Source of the DNA: Imperialibacter roseus
Lineage (GTDB): Bacteria > Bacteroidota > Bacteroidia > Cytophagales > Cyclobacteriaceae
NCBI RefSeq assembly: GCF_032999765.1
Contig: NZ_CP136051.1
Span: 4,564,417 to 4,628,416, forward strand
Length of the DNA stretch: 64,000 nucleotides
Direction of reading: 5' to 3'
Position 1 is the stretch's first letter. Each line of letters opens with the position of its first letter. The translations under genes and the position numbers were made by a program. Below are positions 39,524 to 49,487 of the stretch, piece by piece. The notes under the pieces are model-generated. The model saw nothing but the letters and a program-made list of their open reading frames with translations, searched no databases and was not told the origin of the DNA.

Positions 39524-40615
39524 ATGCAGGATGTGAGTAAGGAGCGCAATGAGGACGAGAAGATTAGGCTAGATCCCTTTTTTGAACTATCTCCTTATTT
39601 GCTGTGCATTGCCGGATACGACGGCTACTTCAGAAGAATAAACCCTGCCGTGTGCAAGCTACTGGGATACAGCCAGGAAGAACTATTGGCAAGGCCCATC
39701 AGCGATTTTATCTACCATGAAGACAGGCATCAAACAAAAGTCCACCGGGATGCGCTTTTAAAGAATGTTCCGCTGCTGGATTTCGAGAACCGATATGTAA
39801 CGAAAGGTGGGGAAGTGGTTTGGCTTTCCTGGAATTCGATGCCCTACGATTCGAAGCAACTCGTTTATGCTATTGCAAAAAACATCACCCACAAGAAAAG
39901 GATAGAAGAAGGAAGAGAGGCACTGCTGGCTGACCTCGCCGAGGCAAACAAGGACCTGAAGCAACTAAATTACACGACCTCACATGACCTGAGGTCTCCG
40001 GTCAACAACCTCCTCACGATAGTTGATCTGTTGGGGAACTCAAATATTCAGAGTAAAGTTGCTCTTGAGCTAATTCCTATCCTTAAGTCTGCTACAGAGA
40101 ACCTCAATCAAACACTCAACGACTACCTGAACATTATAAGCCAAAAAGAGAGCCAGGTTGCTCCGATTGAAGAACTCGACCTGAAGCAAGTGTTGAGCAC
40201 TGTAGTCAACTCTATCAATTCTTTGGCGAAAAACGCCAACGCTCAATTTGAAATTGACTTTTCGGAAGCAACCCACATCAGATTTAACAGGGCCTACCTG
40301 GAAAGCATCTTTCTCAATCTTATTACCAATTCGATCAAGTACCGGAGGCTCGATGTGGCACCGGTGATCTCCATTTCGAGTATCAGGTCGCACAATGCCA
40401 TCCAACTTGTTTTCGCAGACAATGGGCTTGGTTTTGACATGAGCAAAGTAAAAGGGAAGATATTCGGGCTACACCAGCGCTTTCACAACCACAGCGACAG
40501 CAAGGGCATCGGCCTCTACCTGGTGCATAGCCATGTAACAAGTCTCGGCGGAAGCATCGAAGTAGCAAGTGAAGTCAATAAGGGGACTAAGTTTACCATT
40601 TCATTCAACGAGTGA
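39524..40615 (+). CDS. PAS-domain sensor histidine kinase
   Basis: A 363-residue soluble kinase. A PAS domain with PAC spans about 20-130 (FFELSPYLLCIAGYDGYFRRI, then LGYSQEELLARPISDFIY). A coiled coil links to the HisKA domain with the H box YTTSHDLRSPVNN (about 150-162). The HATPase domain has the N box NLITNSIKYR (about 265-274), DNGLGFD (G1) and GIGLYLVHSHV (G2). No membrane segment or receiver is present, so it senses a cytoplasmic signal. No response regulator gene is adjacent. It stands alone on the plus strand and converges with the SulP gene. Confidence 0.9.
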   Translation: MQDVSKERNEDEKIRLDPFFELSPYLLCIAGYDGYFRRINPAVCKLLGYSQEELLARPISDFIYHEDRHQTKVHRDALLKNVPLLDFENRYVTKGGEVVWLSWNSMPYDSKQLVYAIAKNITHKKRIEEGREALLADLAEANKDLKQLNYTTSHDLRSPVNNLLTIVDLLGNSNIQSKVALELIPILKSATENLNQTLNDYLNIISQKESQVAPIEELDLKQVLSTVVNSINSLAKNANAQFEIDFSEATHIRFNRAYLESIFLNLITNSIKYRRLDVAPVISISSIRSHNAIQLVFADNGLGFDMSKVKGKIFGLHQRFHNHSDSKGIGLYLVHSHVTSLGGSIEVASEVNKGTKFTISFNE

Positions 40616-40642
40616 AATGGTAAAAATCACCTCGCCTCCACC

Positions 40643-42172
40643 TCAAATGGTATCCACAGCCACTTTGTAGGTCGGATCTTCCATCACATTCACATCAATC
40701 AGCTGATCGGCATTTTGCAGCAGTTGTTTGCAGTCGGGGCTCAGGTGCTTCAAGTGCAGCTTTTTGCCCACTTTCTGGTAGCGCTCCGTAATTTTGTTGA
40801 GGGCCTCTATGGCCGACATGTCCACCACCCGGCTCTCGGCAAAATCGATAATGACCTCGTCGGGGTCGTTGGCCACATCAAATTTTTCATTGAAAGCAGC
40901 CACCGAGCCAAAGAACAGGGGGCCATATATTTCGTAGTGCTTTACTCCTTCAGCGTCGATGCTCTTTCTGGCTCTGATTCGCTTGGCGTTGTCCCAGGCA
41001 AAAACAAGTGCAGCAATGACTACACCCACCAGCACCGCCAGGGCAAGGTTGTGCAGAAACACAGTGACGAGCGTCACCATTACCATCACAAAAATATCGG
41101 ACTTGGGCATTTTGTTGAAAGTCCTCAGGCTGGCCCACTCAAACGTGCCAATCGACACCATAATCATCAAGCCGGTAAGTGCCGCCATGGGCAGCTTTTC
41201 AACTAGGCCTGCGCCAAACATGATAAACACCAGCAACATCACAGCCGCCACAATGCCCGACAAACGGGCCCTGGCACCTGAAGAAACGTTGATAAGGCTT
41301 TGGCCAATCATGGCACAGCCGCCCATACCGGAAAACAATCCGGATAGGATATTGGCAGTACCCTGGGCCACTGCTTCCTTGTTTCCCCTGCCCCTTGTTT
41401 CGGTTATTTCATCAACAATATTAAGCGTAAGCAAGCTTTCGATCAGCCCTACGCCTGCCACTATAGCGGCATAGGGAAAAATGATGGTCAGGGTTTCAAG
41501 GGTAAAAGGAACTGAAGGCAGGTGAAATGGGGGAAAGCCGCCCTGGATGGAAGCAATATCGCCCACCGTCTTGGTGTCGATGCCAAAGAAATAAACGATG
41601 CCAAATACCAAAAGAAGGGCGGTTAAAGCGGCTGGAACGGCTTTCGTCAGCCGGGGCAGCCCCCAAATGACGAGCATAGTCAATAACACGAACCCAAGGA
41701 ATATGTACAGTTGGCTACCCGACAACCAGTTGCCTGCGTCATCTTTGAATTGCGCCAGCTGCGACATGAAAATGATGATGGCCAGGCCATTCACAAAACC
41801 AAAAATAACCGGGTGAGGTACCAGGCGCATGAACTTGCCGAGACGGAGCGTGCCAGCGGCCAGCTGAATAATGCCAGCGAGGATCACCGTGGCAAAAACA
41901 TATTCTACTCCGTGAGACACCACCAGCGAAACTATCACTACGGCTACTGCTCCTGTGGCACCAGAAATCATGCCCGGTCTTCCGCCGAAAATGGACGTAA
42001 TCAGGCCCATGACAAATGCAGCGTAAAGTCCTGTGAGGGGAGACAGCCCTGCAATCAAAGCAAACGCAACAGCCTCAGGCACGAGGGCCATAGCCACCGT
42101 AAGACCTGATAAAATTTCAGTTTTATAGTTGACCTTTTGTGAGAGGTCGAAAAGGTTAAAATACTTTTTCAT
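40643..42172 (-). CDS. SulP-family anion transporter with STAS domain
   Basis: A 509-residue carrier. Ten to twelve membrane helices fill residues 15-400, with the SulP signature KTEILSGLTVAMALVPEAVAFALIAGLSPLTGLYAA at about 18-50. The C-terminal STAS domain (about 415-505) has DFAESRVVDMSAIEAL and KLHLKHLSPDCKQLL. Family members exchange sulfate or bicarbonate. Upstream on the minus strand, a TACCTTTG box at 42301-42308 is a candidate promoter. Nothing nearby shows which anion is carried. Confidence 0.92.
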   Translation of the reverse strand: MKKYFNLFDLSQKVNYKTEILSGLTVAMALVPEAVAFALIAGLSPLTGLYAAFVMGLITSIFGGRPGMISGATGAVAVVIVSLVVSHGVEYVFATVILAGIIQLAAGTLRLGKFMRLVPHPVIFGFVNGLAIIIFMSQLAQFKDDAGNWLSGSQLYIFLGFVLLTMLVIWGLPRLTKAVPAALTALLLVFGIVYFFGIDTKTVGDIASIQGGFPPFHLPSVPFTLETLTIIFPYAAIVAGVGLIESLLTLNIVDEITETRGRGNKEAVAQGTANILSGLFSGMGGCAMIGQSLINVSSGARARLSGIVAAVMLLVFIMFGAGLVEKLPMAALTGLMIMVSIGTFEWASLRTFNKMPKSDIFVMVMVTLVTVFLHNLALAVLVGVVIAALVFAWDNAKRIRARKSIDAEGVKHYEIYGPLFFGSVAAFNEKFDVANDPDEVIIDFAESRVVDMSAIEALNKITERYQKVGKKLHLKHLSPDCKQLLQNADQLIDVNVMEDPTYKVAVDTI

Positions 42173-42300
42173 TAAAGTTTGATAAATGGCTTTTCACTCA
42201 GGGAATAGTGGCCCCAGGAGGAAATCAATATATTGTATTCGGAATTTATGGATGGGCGTTAAGCAGGTTGTTGGCTTGCCCTCTATTCATTTTCGGACTG

Positions 42301-42326
42301 CAAAGGTAGGGATAATCCGATGCAAA
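42301..42326 (-). promoter_or_regulatory. Candidate Bacteroidota-type promoter of the SulP gene
   Basis: On the minus strand TACCTTTG (42308-42301) fits the -7 consensus TAnnTTTG, with TTTG at 42326-42323. The 14-base spacing is shorter than the usual 19-21, so the -33 match is weak. It would give a leader of about 120 bases. Confidence 0.4.
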
Positions 42327-42445
42327 CGAATCATTGGGTTTGAAAATACATCGGCTTATTTTGCATAGCTACCGCTTATATGCCCTCTTGTCGGTGCAAA
42401 GCAGGCACTTTGTGTATATTGTGATTTACCTGATCCTATTCAACC

Positions 42446-43252
42446 ATGAAACTACTATCTTTAAAAACAGCCCTGCTCTGTTTCTTCCTCGGCTGCTTCC
42501 TGGGCTGCAGAGAACAAAGCGACAAGACATCAAACGAGAGCAAAACCTGGGTTTTTATCATGGCGGGCCAGTCGAACATGGCAGGACGGGGCGTTGTGGA
42601 GCCGCAGGATACGGTAACTAACCCCAGGATACTGACAATAGATTCGCTGGGTAACGTAATCAAAGCCAAAGAGCCGCTGCACTTTTACGAACCAAGCAGG
42701 GTGGGCCTCGACTGTGGCTTGTCTTTTGCCAAAACCCTTCTGTCTGAACTCCCAGGAAACGACACCATCATGATCATACCAACTGCTGTTGGTGGAAGCG
42801 CCATGTCGCAATGGCTGGGCGACTCTCTGTATCGCAACGTAAAGCTTCTCTCGAACTTCAAAGAAAAGGTAGCAATTGGAAGGCAGCACGGAGAAATCAA
42901 GGCCATTCTCTGGCATCAGGGAGAAAGCGACGCTAACGAAAGGTCAATTGAAGCCTATCCGAGCAAAATTCCCCAGCTGTTGAGCACTTTCCGATCCATC
43001 GTTCAAAACGATTCATTGCCAGTGTTAATGGGCGAGCTTGGCAGCTATTCCAACAACAATGACTATTGGCAGATGGTGAACAGAGCGATTCACGAGTATG
43101 CTGCTAGCGACAAAAATGTATCGGTGATTAGTACACAGGATTTGATTCACAAGGGAGACACCATACACTTCAATTCGCAGGGGCAAAGGGAAATTGGGAA
43201 ACGATTTGCGGAGGGTTATTTGAATCTGACTAAATCAGCTTCTGGAGGGTGA
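42446..43252 (+). CDS. SGNH-hydrolase lipoprotein (sialate O-acetylesterase type)
   Basis: A 268-residue protein with a lipoprotein signal (LGCFLGC, Cys21). The nucleophile block GQSNMAG has Ser43, the oxyanion residue is in TAVGGSAMSQW (about 115-125), AILWHQGESDA lies at about 152-162, and the Asp/His acid part is in GDTIHFNSQGQ (about 234-244). This is the SASA-type SGNH fold, which removes O-acetyl groups from sialic acid or polysaccharides at the cell surface. The stop overlaps the left arm of a dispersed inverted repeat (43252-43297), which may serve as its terminator. Confidence 0.88.
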   Translation: MKLLSLKTALLCFFLGCFLGCREQSDKTSNESKTWVFIMAGQSNMAGRGVVEPQDTVTNPRILTIDSLGNVIKAKEPLHFYEPSRVGLDCGLSFAKTLLSELPGNDTIMIIPTAVGGSAMSQWLGDSLYRNVKLLSNFKEKVAIGRQHGEIKAILWHQGESDANERSIEAYPSKIPQLLSTFRSIVQNDSLPVLMGELGSYSNNNDYWQMVNRAIHEYAASDKNVSVISTQDLIHKGDTIHFNSQGQREIGKRFAEGYLNLTKSASGG

Positions 43253-43297
43253 ATTTTCCAGCCAATACCCCTGCCCTAAAGGGTGGGCTGGAAAATT
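43252..43297. repeat. 12-bp perfect inverted repeat with conserved CCCTAAAGGG loop
   Basis: Arms AATTTTCCAGCC (43252-43263) and GGCTGGAAAATT (43286-43297) are exact reverse complements. The loop contains TACCCCTGCCCTAAAGGGTG. The loop core matches the elements near 15024 and 16133, but the arms do not. It sits between the SGNH esterase and the aldo/keto reductase genes. Confidence 0.75.
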
Positions 43298-43354
43298 AAC
43301 CTCGGCAAAAAAGTGACTATAAGTAAAAAAATGAAACGAATTTAATGGCAATAG

Positions 43355-44341
43355 ATGAACTACAGAACTTTAGGCAAAACCAACTTCAATATCTCAGAAA
43401 TCTCGCTTGGCACCTGGCAAGTGGGTGGTAAATGGGGCTCGCCATTTAGCGATGCCGAAGCTGACAAAATCATCAACACGGCTATTGATCGGGGTGTTAA
43501 CTTTATTGACACAGCCGATGTATACGAGAACGGCCTGAGTGAAACGGCTGTAGGTCGGGTAGTTCGCTCCCGATCAGAACGCATTTACGTAGCCAGCAAA
43601 TGCGGCAGACAAATCAGCCCGCACACTAGCGAAGGCTATCAGCCTAAAGTGCTCCAGAAGTTTGTGGAAGATAGCCTCAGGCGAACAGGCCTGGAAGCGC
43701 TGGATTTGATCCAGCTGCACTGCCCCCCTACTGAGGTCTACTATCGCCCCGAAATATTTGAGCTGTTTGAGCGACTGAAAGAGCAGGGGAAGATTCTTAA
43801 TTTGGGCGTCAGCGTTGAAAAAGTGGAAGAAGCGTTGAAAGCCATTGAGTACGACAATGTGGCTACCGTGCAGATCATCTTCAACCTGTTTCGTCAGAGG
43901 CCTTCAAAGCTGTTTTTCAAAGAAGCTAAAAGAAGGAATGTGGGCATCATTGTGAGGGTTCCGCTGGCCAGCGGCTTGCTCACCGGCACCTACCATGCAA
44001 AAACAACTTTCGATTCGGGAGATCACCGAAACTTCAATAGGAATGGGGAGAAATTCGACAAAGGAGAGACTTTTTCGGGTATCGACTATGACCTGGGCTT
44101 GAAAGCCGTTGGTGAACTGAAGGCACTATTTCCGGGCGTGACCAATCTGGCACCCATTGCTCTCCGGTGGATACTTGGCTTTGAGGAAGTAAGCTGCATT
44201 ATTCCCGGCGCATCGAAGGTTGAGCAGGTGTTGTCCAATTTATCCACCTACGACACGCCGCCACTTACAACAGCGCAGGTAATGGCGATGAACAAAATTT
44301 ATGAAGCATACATCAAAAAAGAGGTGCACCAATTGTGGTGA
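43355..44341 (+). CDS. Aldo/keto reductase
   Basis: A 328-residue TIM-barrel oxidoreductase. The catalytic tetrad positions of the family are visible: Asp in NFIDTADVYENG (about 48-59) with the Tyr in the same block, Lys in VASKCG (about 80), and the His in LIQLHCPP (about 120). The C-terminal NADP(H)-binding part has PGASKVEQVLSNL (about 289-301). It reduces aldehydes and ketones in the cytoplasm. The nearest downstream gene begins 31 bases away and encodes an exported peptidase-like protein, so a shared transcript is possible. Confidence 0.92.
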   Translation: MNYRTLGKTNFNISEISLGTWQVGGKWGSPFSDAEADKIINTAIDRGVNFIDTADVYENGLSETAVGRVVRSRSERIYVASKCGRQISPHTSEGYQPKVLQKFVEDSLRRTGLEALDLIQLHCPPTEVYYRPEIFELFERLKEQGKILNLGVSVEKVEEALKAIEYDNVATVQIIFNLFRQRPSKLFFKEAKRRNVGIIVRVPLASGLLTGTYHAKTTFDSGDHRNFNRNGEKFDKGETFSGIDYDLGLKAVGELKALFPGVTNLAPIALRWILGFEEVSCIIPGASKVEQVLSNLSTYDTPPLTTAQVMAMNKIYEAYIKKEVHQLW

Positions 44342-44372
44342 GTACCCATTTCCGAAGCACTAAATCAACTTT

Positions 44373-46190
44373 ATGAAGTCAATTAATGCCTGTTTTTTCG
44401 CAATGTTGCTAATAGCTGGTAGCTGCTCAAGCCCGAAACCCACTCAGCCACCAGGCCCCAACCCTGCCATCGACAGCCTTTTTGAAGCGTACAATCAATT
44501 CAAGCTGCGCATCAACCCCATAGAAGCCACCAAAGCAGGTGAATCTGAATACAACGACAAGGTAGCCAACTTCATTGCTGACGACTACCAGGCAGACCTT
44601 ATAGAGAACTACACCAATTTTCTGGAGGCCCTTAGTGAATACGACTCCTCCATGGTGAGCCCGTCGCAATGGATGAGCATGCAGGTGATGGCCTGGGACT
44701 GTAAGATCAAACGAGAGGGCCTCACCAATACAATTGTGACCATGGCATCGCCTATTTACAACCTGCCCAACTTCGAACTGATGCCCATCCTTCAAATCCA
44801 GTCGCTGCACCTTTACTTTTCGCAGCTAGCCGGGGGGCAAAGCGTTCAGCCGTTTAATACAGTGAAAGATTATGACAACTGGCTGAAACGGATCGATGCG
44901 TACCTGCCCTTTTTGGACACCTGTGTGGTAAAGATGAGAGAGGGAATCGCCACGGGCATCGTGCCTCCCAAAACCCTTATTAAGAAAACCATTCCTCAAC
45001 TGGATGGCTTTATCAACGACCCGCTATCCGAGCACTTGTACTACGCCCCTATTCGCCAGATGCCTGAGAGCTTTTCGTCAGAAGAAAAGGAAAGGCTCGC
45101 CAGCGCCTACAGCGACGCCATTCAAAACAAGCTCAAGCCGAAGTACAAAGAACTGCAAGACTTTCTCCTGAACAGCTATTTGTCTGCTGGCATGGAGACC
45201 TCCGGTCTTGGGGCTTTACCCAATGGTCCCGAAACATACAATTACCTGTTGCGGCTGCACACCACCACTAACCTGACGGCCGATGAGATTCATGAACTGG
45301 GTAAAAGTGAAGTAAAAAGGATTTTGGCTGAAATGGAAAAAGCGAAAGCTGCGACCGGCTTTGAAGGCGACATGAAGGCCTTTTTTGAGCATGTGCGAAC
45401 CAGCAAAAGCCAAATGCCTTACACCGAACCAGAGCAGGTGATTGCCAGCTTCAACACAATAAGGACACGTGTCGAAGCCAGACTGGTGGAGGTATTTGAC
45501 CTGAAGCCCAAAGCCACTTTCGACGTGCGAAGAACGGAAGCGTTTCGGGAAGCCTCGGCCAGCGCAGAATATGTGCCAGGCAGCAAAGATGCCACGAGGC
45601 CAGGCACCTTTTATGTGCCCATCCCAGATGTAACAAGCTACAACAAGTTTTCAGATGAGGCCCTGTTTCTTCATGAAGCTGTACCGGGGCACCACTATCA
45701 GCTTTCGCTGCAGCAGGAAAACGCTGACCTGCCTGAGTTTCTGCACCCGGAGAGCCTGGGTGTGTTTGTGGAGGGTTGGGCCTTGTATGCCGAGTCGCTG
45801 GGTAAGGAGCTTGGGCTGTATGAAGACCCTTACCAGTATTTCGGCATGCTCAGCATGGAAATGCACCGGGCGATCCGGCTAGTTGTCGACACGGGCATAC
45901 ATGCCAAAGGCTGGACGAGAGAGCAAGCGATCCAATATTCGCTCGACAATGAAGCAGAATCCGAAGCCTCCATTATTGCGTCTATCGAGCGCTACATGGC
46001 CACACCCGGTCAGGCTGTTTCCTACAAAATAGGCCAGCTGAAAATTCAGGAGTTGAGAAAAAAGGCTGAGGCTACCCTTGGTGACAAGTTCAGCATCAGG
46101 GAGTTTCACAATCAGGTGTTAAACTCAGGGAGTTTGCCATTGGTTCTTCTGGAAAAGAAAATCAACGGTTGGATTGAGAAAATAAGGTAA
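44373..46190 (+). CDS. DUF885-family metallohydrolase lipoprotein
   Basis: A 605-residue protein with a lipoprotein signal (IAGSC, Cys18). DUF885 proteins are M3-like metallopeptidase-fold enzymes. The zinc motif HEAVPGHHY (about 430-438) is present, followed by EGWALYAESLG (about 466-476), which supplies the second Glu. The family includes exported peptidases of unknown specificity. The next gene starts 19 bases later and also encodes a peptidase-like protein, so both may act on cell-envelope or dietary peptides. Confidence 0.9.
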   Translation: MKSINACFFAMLLIAGSCSSPKPTQPPGPNPAIDSLFEAYNQFKLRINPIEATKAGESEYNDKVANFIADDYQADLIENYTNFLEALSEYDSSMVSPSQWMSMQVMAWDCKIKREGLTNTIVTMASPIYNLPNFELMPILQIQSLHLYFSQLAGGQSVQPFNTVKDYDNWLKRIDAYLPFLDTCVVKMREGIATGIVPPKTLIKKTIPQLDGFINDPLSEHLYYAPIRQMPESFSSEEKERLASAYSDAIQNKLKPKYKELQDFLLNSYLSAGMETSGLGALPNGPETYNYLLRLHTTTNLTADEIHELGKSEVKRILAEMEKAKAATGFEGDMKAFFEHVRTSKSQMPYTEPEQVIASFNTIRTRVEARLVEVFDLKPKATFDVRRTEAFREASASAEYVPGSKDATRPGTFYVPIPDVTSYNKFSDEALFLHEAVPGHHYQLSLQQENADLPEFLHPESLGVFVEGWALYAESLGKELGLYEDPYQYFGMLSMEMHRAIRLVVDTGIHAKGWTREQAIQYSLDNEAESEASIIASIERYMATPGQAVSYKIGQLKIQELRKKAEATLGDKFSIREFHNQVLNSGSLPLVLLEKKINGWIEKIR

Positions 46191-46209
46191 CTGATTGATA
46201 ATAGAAACA

Positions 46210-46827
46210 ATGGTCACAGTATCTAATATCAGTATGTTTGTACTACTATCAGTCTTCGCTTTACCCAGTGACGTAGGCAAACTTTTAATACCGCTCAAAG
46301 CGATCAACCGAAGTTCAACGAATTCCATAGTGCTGACCGACATTGGCGAATTTGGCTTGCTGAGAAAAGAAAGACCCGGCATTCCGGCGCACTATCACAC
46401 TGGCATTGATATCAAAAGACCTTCAGACAACTATATCAGCGAACCCATTTTTGCCATCAGTGAAGGCGTGGTAATCAGCAAACGGACAGACGGGCCTTAT
46501 GCCCAACTAATTATTGAACATCAGGATGAAAAGGGAAAATTTTGGACTCTATATGAGCATATCGCTGGTGTTGAAGTAGAGTTGTATCAACCAGTAACCC
46601 CCGACAGACCAATAGCACGGTTCATGAACACAATGGAGCTGGATAAACATGGCTGGCAGTTCGACCACTTTCATTTTGAAGTATTGAAAGTGGCACCAAC
46701 TCCCCTCCAAAAAGACACAACGAAACCAGAAAGGTATTTTTCCTCATATACATTGGCTTGCTATACCAGAGAGGACTTGAGAAAGTACTTTCATCATCCT
46801 TTGGAGTTTTTGAGCGAGCGGTTATGA
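46210..46827 (+). CDS. M23-like peptidase (LytM-type) exported protein
   Basis: The frame is open from TTG 46195, but ATG 46210 begins a hydrophobic signal-like stretch (VSNISMFVLLSVFALPSD). The 205-residue product has the M23 metal motif HYHTGIDIK (about 56-64, Hx3D) and the second motif HFHFEV (about 152-157). The separation and the GVVISKRTDGPYAQLIIEH block in between match LytM-type endopeptidases that cut peptidoglycan cross-links. The usual third His in the HxH pair is present, so it is probably active in the periplasm. Confidence 0.78.
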   Translation: MVTVSNISMFVLLSVFALPSDVGKLLIPLKAINRSSTNSIVLTDIGEFGLLRKERPGIPAHYHTGIDIKRPSDNYISEPIFAISEGVVISKRTDGPYAQLIIEHQDEKGKFWTLYEHIAGVEVELYQPVTPDRPIARFMNTMELDKHGWQFDHFHFEVLKVAPTPLQKDTTKPERYFSSYTLACYTREDLRKYFHHPLEFLSERL

Positions 46828-46976
46828 CCGAATGCTGTAGCAATGGCTTCCGAGTCGCCGTTTTGTTAATGCTGCTGATCCAGGGCGAACCGCTGACGAC
46901 TAGAAGAACTGATGGCTGAGAGTCCGTCAATTTTTCCTATTTTTATTGAACACCCAAAGTCAAGCATCTCTCAACT

Positions 46977-49220
46977 ATGGCAAAGCCTACCCGTGTACTA
47001 CTGTTCCTTTTTGTTTTTTGTTTTAACACCAATTCTACCACGGAAGCCCACCCCAGGCACTCCGACCCCGTGCTGGCTGAATTGAACGACTACCTCATGG
47101 CCATACAACTCCTGAGGGTTGACGACCCCGCTGCGGCAAGGTTATTCAATATCTGGGATGAGCTAAGGGTGGTATCGTGGAAGATTCGTGAGTTGACCGA
47201 TGAGCAAAACTTGCCAATGGTCGACAGCAAGGTTATGAAGCAAGTAGGCGCAACCAGAGCTAAGCAAAAGCAGCTTTTGGAAGAATGCCGAGCCTACTTT
47301 GCCGGAATGGCCCGCAAAGGTCCCTCGTTAAATGTAGTGATTGATCAGTCGGTCAAAAGCACGCCAGAAGCACCGGTAGTAAATGTGCAAGTCGGGCATT
47401 TCAAAGTAGTGGTTATCGAAATTGAAAATCGACGAAGCGTAGCCACAAAACTAGCCATGAAAGCCGATTTGAGCGATGAGATATTGTTTTGGAATAAGAC
47501 CATCACCCTGGCTCCGGAGTCAATTGGCTACACCTTTGCCGTTTGCACGCCGCTCACTGAGAAGGCATTGACTCAAATCATCCAAATGAGCGACAGTCTT
47601 GGAAACAAGGCGTCAGCCACCATACGGATGCAGGGTATCCCCATGCAGAATCCTCCATTTTCGCTGCTCCCTGCCAACAATGCGTACAAGGTAGTGCTTC
47701 CAGCGCCTGGGCGGTCGCCCGCCAAAAGGCATGCCCCATTTAAAGAGGGAATCAAATTCACGATTACCGATAAGCTTAGTGGCCAACCACTGGCCACTCG
47801 TATTGAGGTGAAAGACGCTGCAAACAAAAGCTATTGGACGCCCATTAAAGGGCCTTCCTACGCTGTAGGCCGAAACGAAAACGATGGCTGGAGGTCCATT
47901 TTTTGGGAATATCAGCCAGGCCCATACTTCTATATCGATGGCAAAGCGGAGCTAGGCGTGCCACCAGCGGGAAAAACTGCCACTGTCTATCATGGCTTTG
48001 AGTATAATCCGGTGACAGTGGCAGTACCTGAAAATGGCGTTGTGGAAGTAGCCATGGAACGATGGATCAACATGCCTGAGTTGGGTTGGTACTCAGGACA
48101 AACGCATATCCATACCACCGACGTGGGCATACCAGTTCAATTCAGTAAATACTGGCCTTTGATTTCCAAAAGTGAAGACCTCAATGTGTCGGCCATCCTC
48201 ACCCTGAAAGGTGAATGGGAAACCCACGCCATTTATGCCAACGAATTTCCCATGGGCGAAAGAAAGGCGTTTAGTACAGCGGAGCATGTGATCACCTATG
48301 GAGAAGAGTTTCGAAACAACCCCTATGGTCATCTGGCCTTTCTGGGGTTGAATGAATTGATTCAACCTATTAGCTCCGGTGCTGTAGGTGAGCTGGGTGG
48401 CCCTGATTATCCACCCAATTCATATATTCTGGATGAAGCCATCGAGCAGGGCGCCACCACCATTGCCGCCCATTTTGGAAACTTCAAAGGCACAGACCAA
48501 ATCAAAACGCCCTGGCCTTCCTCGGGATTTGAGATGCCGGTTGATATTGCATTGGACAAGATCCAAATGGCAGAAATAGCTGGCAACGGCGGGCAGCTCG
48601 ATATCTGGTACGACATCCTCAATTGTGGCTTCAGAATACCCGCCACTGCGGGCCCCGACTGGATCATCAAAGATACGCCAAGGGTGTATGTGAACCTGGA
48701 GGACGAGCCCTTTACATTAGACAACTGGCGAAAAGGGCTACAACAGGGAAAAAGCTTTATCACCAACGGCCCTATGCTCTTTTTCACAGTGAATGGCGAG
48801 CAGCCCGGAAGTGTGTTGAAAGCTGGCAAAATGCCCGCAACCTTTGAGGTGATGACACAGGCGCTCACTCCCAAAGGAAATGTGCCCGTAGAGATTGTCT
48901 TCAACGGCAAAATGATTGCCAGCACTACTGATAAGATTACAAAAATTACGCTGGAAGACTCCGGCTGGCTGGCGATCAGGTGTGGCGGAGCTCACTCAAA
49001 TCCGGTGTATGTAGACTTTGAAGGCAGGCCCGCTGGCTACGCCGAACCGGCACAAAGATTCATTGCCATCATCGACCGGCTCGCCGAATGGGTAGAAACA
49101 AAAGGCCTTTTCTATGAAGCCGACCAAAAGAAGCTTGTTCTCGAAGAGCTTGACAAAGGAAAAGCAGTATATGCTAAAATAATTAAGAAGGCGGAGAGGC
49201 TGGGAAGGAAGATAGAGTAG
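46977..49220 (+). CDS. CehA/McbA-family metallohydrolase
   Basis: A 747-residue exported protein (signal residues 1-24). The N-terminal 370 residues are beta-rich with a probable carbohydrate- or carboxypeptidase-like domain. The PHP-like metal site begins at YSGQTHIHTTD (about 378-388), followed by the HLAFLGLNELI and AAHFGNF segments that hold further ligands. CehA and McbA hydrolyse carbamate esters; most relatives have other, unknown substrates. No cognate transporter is next to it. It precedes a Gfo/Idh/MocA protein in the same direction with a 267-base gap, so the two may be separate units. Confidence 0.8.
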   Translation: MAKPTRVLLFLFVFCFNTNSTTEAHPRHSDPVLAELNDYLMAIQLLRVDDPAAARLFNIWDELRVVSWKIRELTDEQNLPMVDSKVMKQVGATRAKQKQLLEECRAYFAGMARKGPSLNVVIDQSVKSTPEAPVVNVQVGHFKVVVIEIENRRSVATKLAMKADLSDEILFWNKTITLAPESIGYTFAVCTPLTEKALTQIIQMSDSLGNKASATIRMQGIPMQNPPFSLLPANNAYKVVLPAPGRSPAKRHAPFKEGIKFTITDKLSGQPLATRIEVKDAANKSYWTPIKGPSYAVGRNENDGWRSIFWEYQPGPYFYIDGKAELGVPPAGKTATVYHGFEYNPVTVAVPENGVVEVAMERWINMPELGWYSGQTHIHTTDVGIPVQFSKYWPLISKSEDLNVSAILTLKGEWETHAIYANEFPMGERKAFSTAEHVITYGEEFRNNPYGHLAFLGLNELIQPISSGAVGELGGPDYPPNSYILDEAIEQGATTIAAHFGNFKGTDQIKTPWPSSGFEMPVDIALDKIQMAEIAGNGGQLDIWYDILNCGFRIPATAGPDWIIKDTPRVYVNLEDEPFTLDNWRKGLQQGKSFITNGPMLFFTVNGEQPGSVLKAGKMPATFEVMTQALTPKGNVPVEIVFNGKMIASTTDKITKITLEDSGWLAIRCGGAHSNPVYVDFEGRPAGYAEPAQRFIAIIDRLAEWVETKGLFYEADQKKLVLEELDKGKAVYAKIIKKAERLGRKIE

Positions 49221-49487
49221 GCACCAGCCTGAGGAACGCAAGCTTACTCTCACCAAGATGACCTGCAATCACTTCGCTCAATACATGAGGAGTTGGGCGA
49301 TGCGCCTGCAAGAGATGTACACGAAAGCTTTATCGTGTATCCGGTCACCTAACCTCGATCCATTCAATTTTTACCGAAAGAGCAGCCCTGGTGCCAGACA
49401 GTCGATTATTTGATAACTGGACGGGCCTGATGATGGATAAACCAATTAAAAAACCAAAATTAGGGTGTTGAAACAAATTTTACTCTC

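Noticed and set aside
49221-49487. Possible remnant of a coding sequence between the CehA/McbA and Gfo/Idh/MocA genes
   Set aside because: A frame of about 34 codons (DDLQSLRSIHEELGDAP) looks protein-like, but it is bounded by stops and matches no family I recognise.
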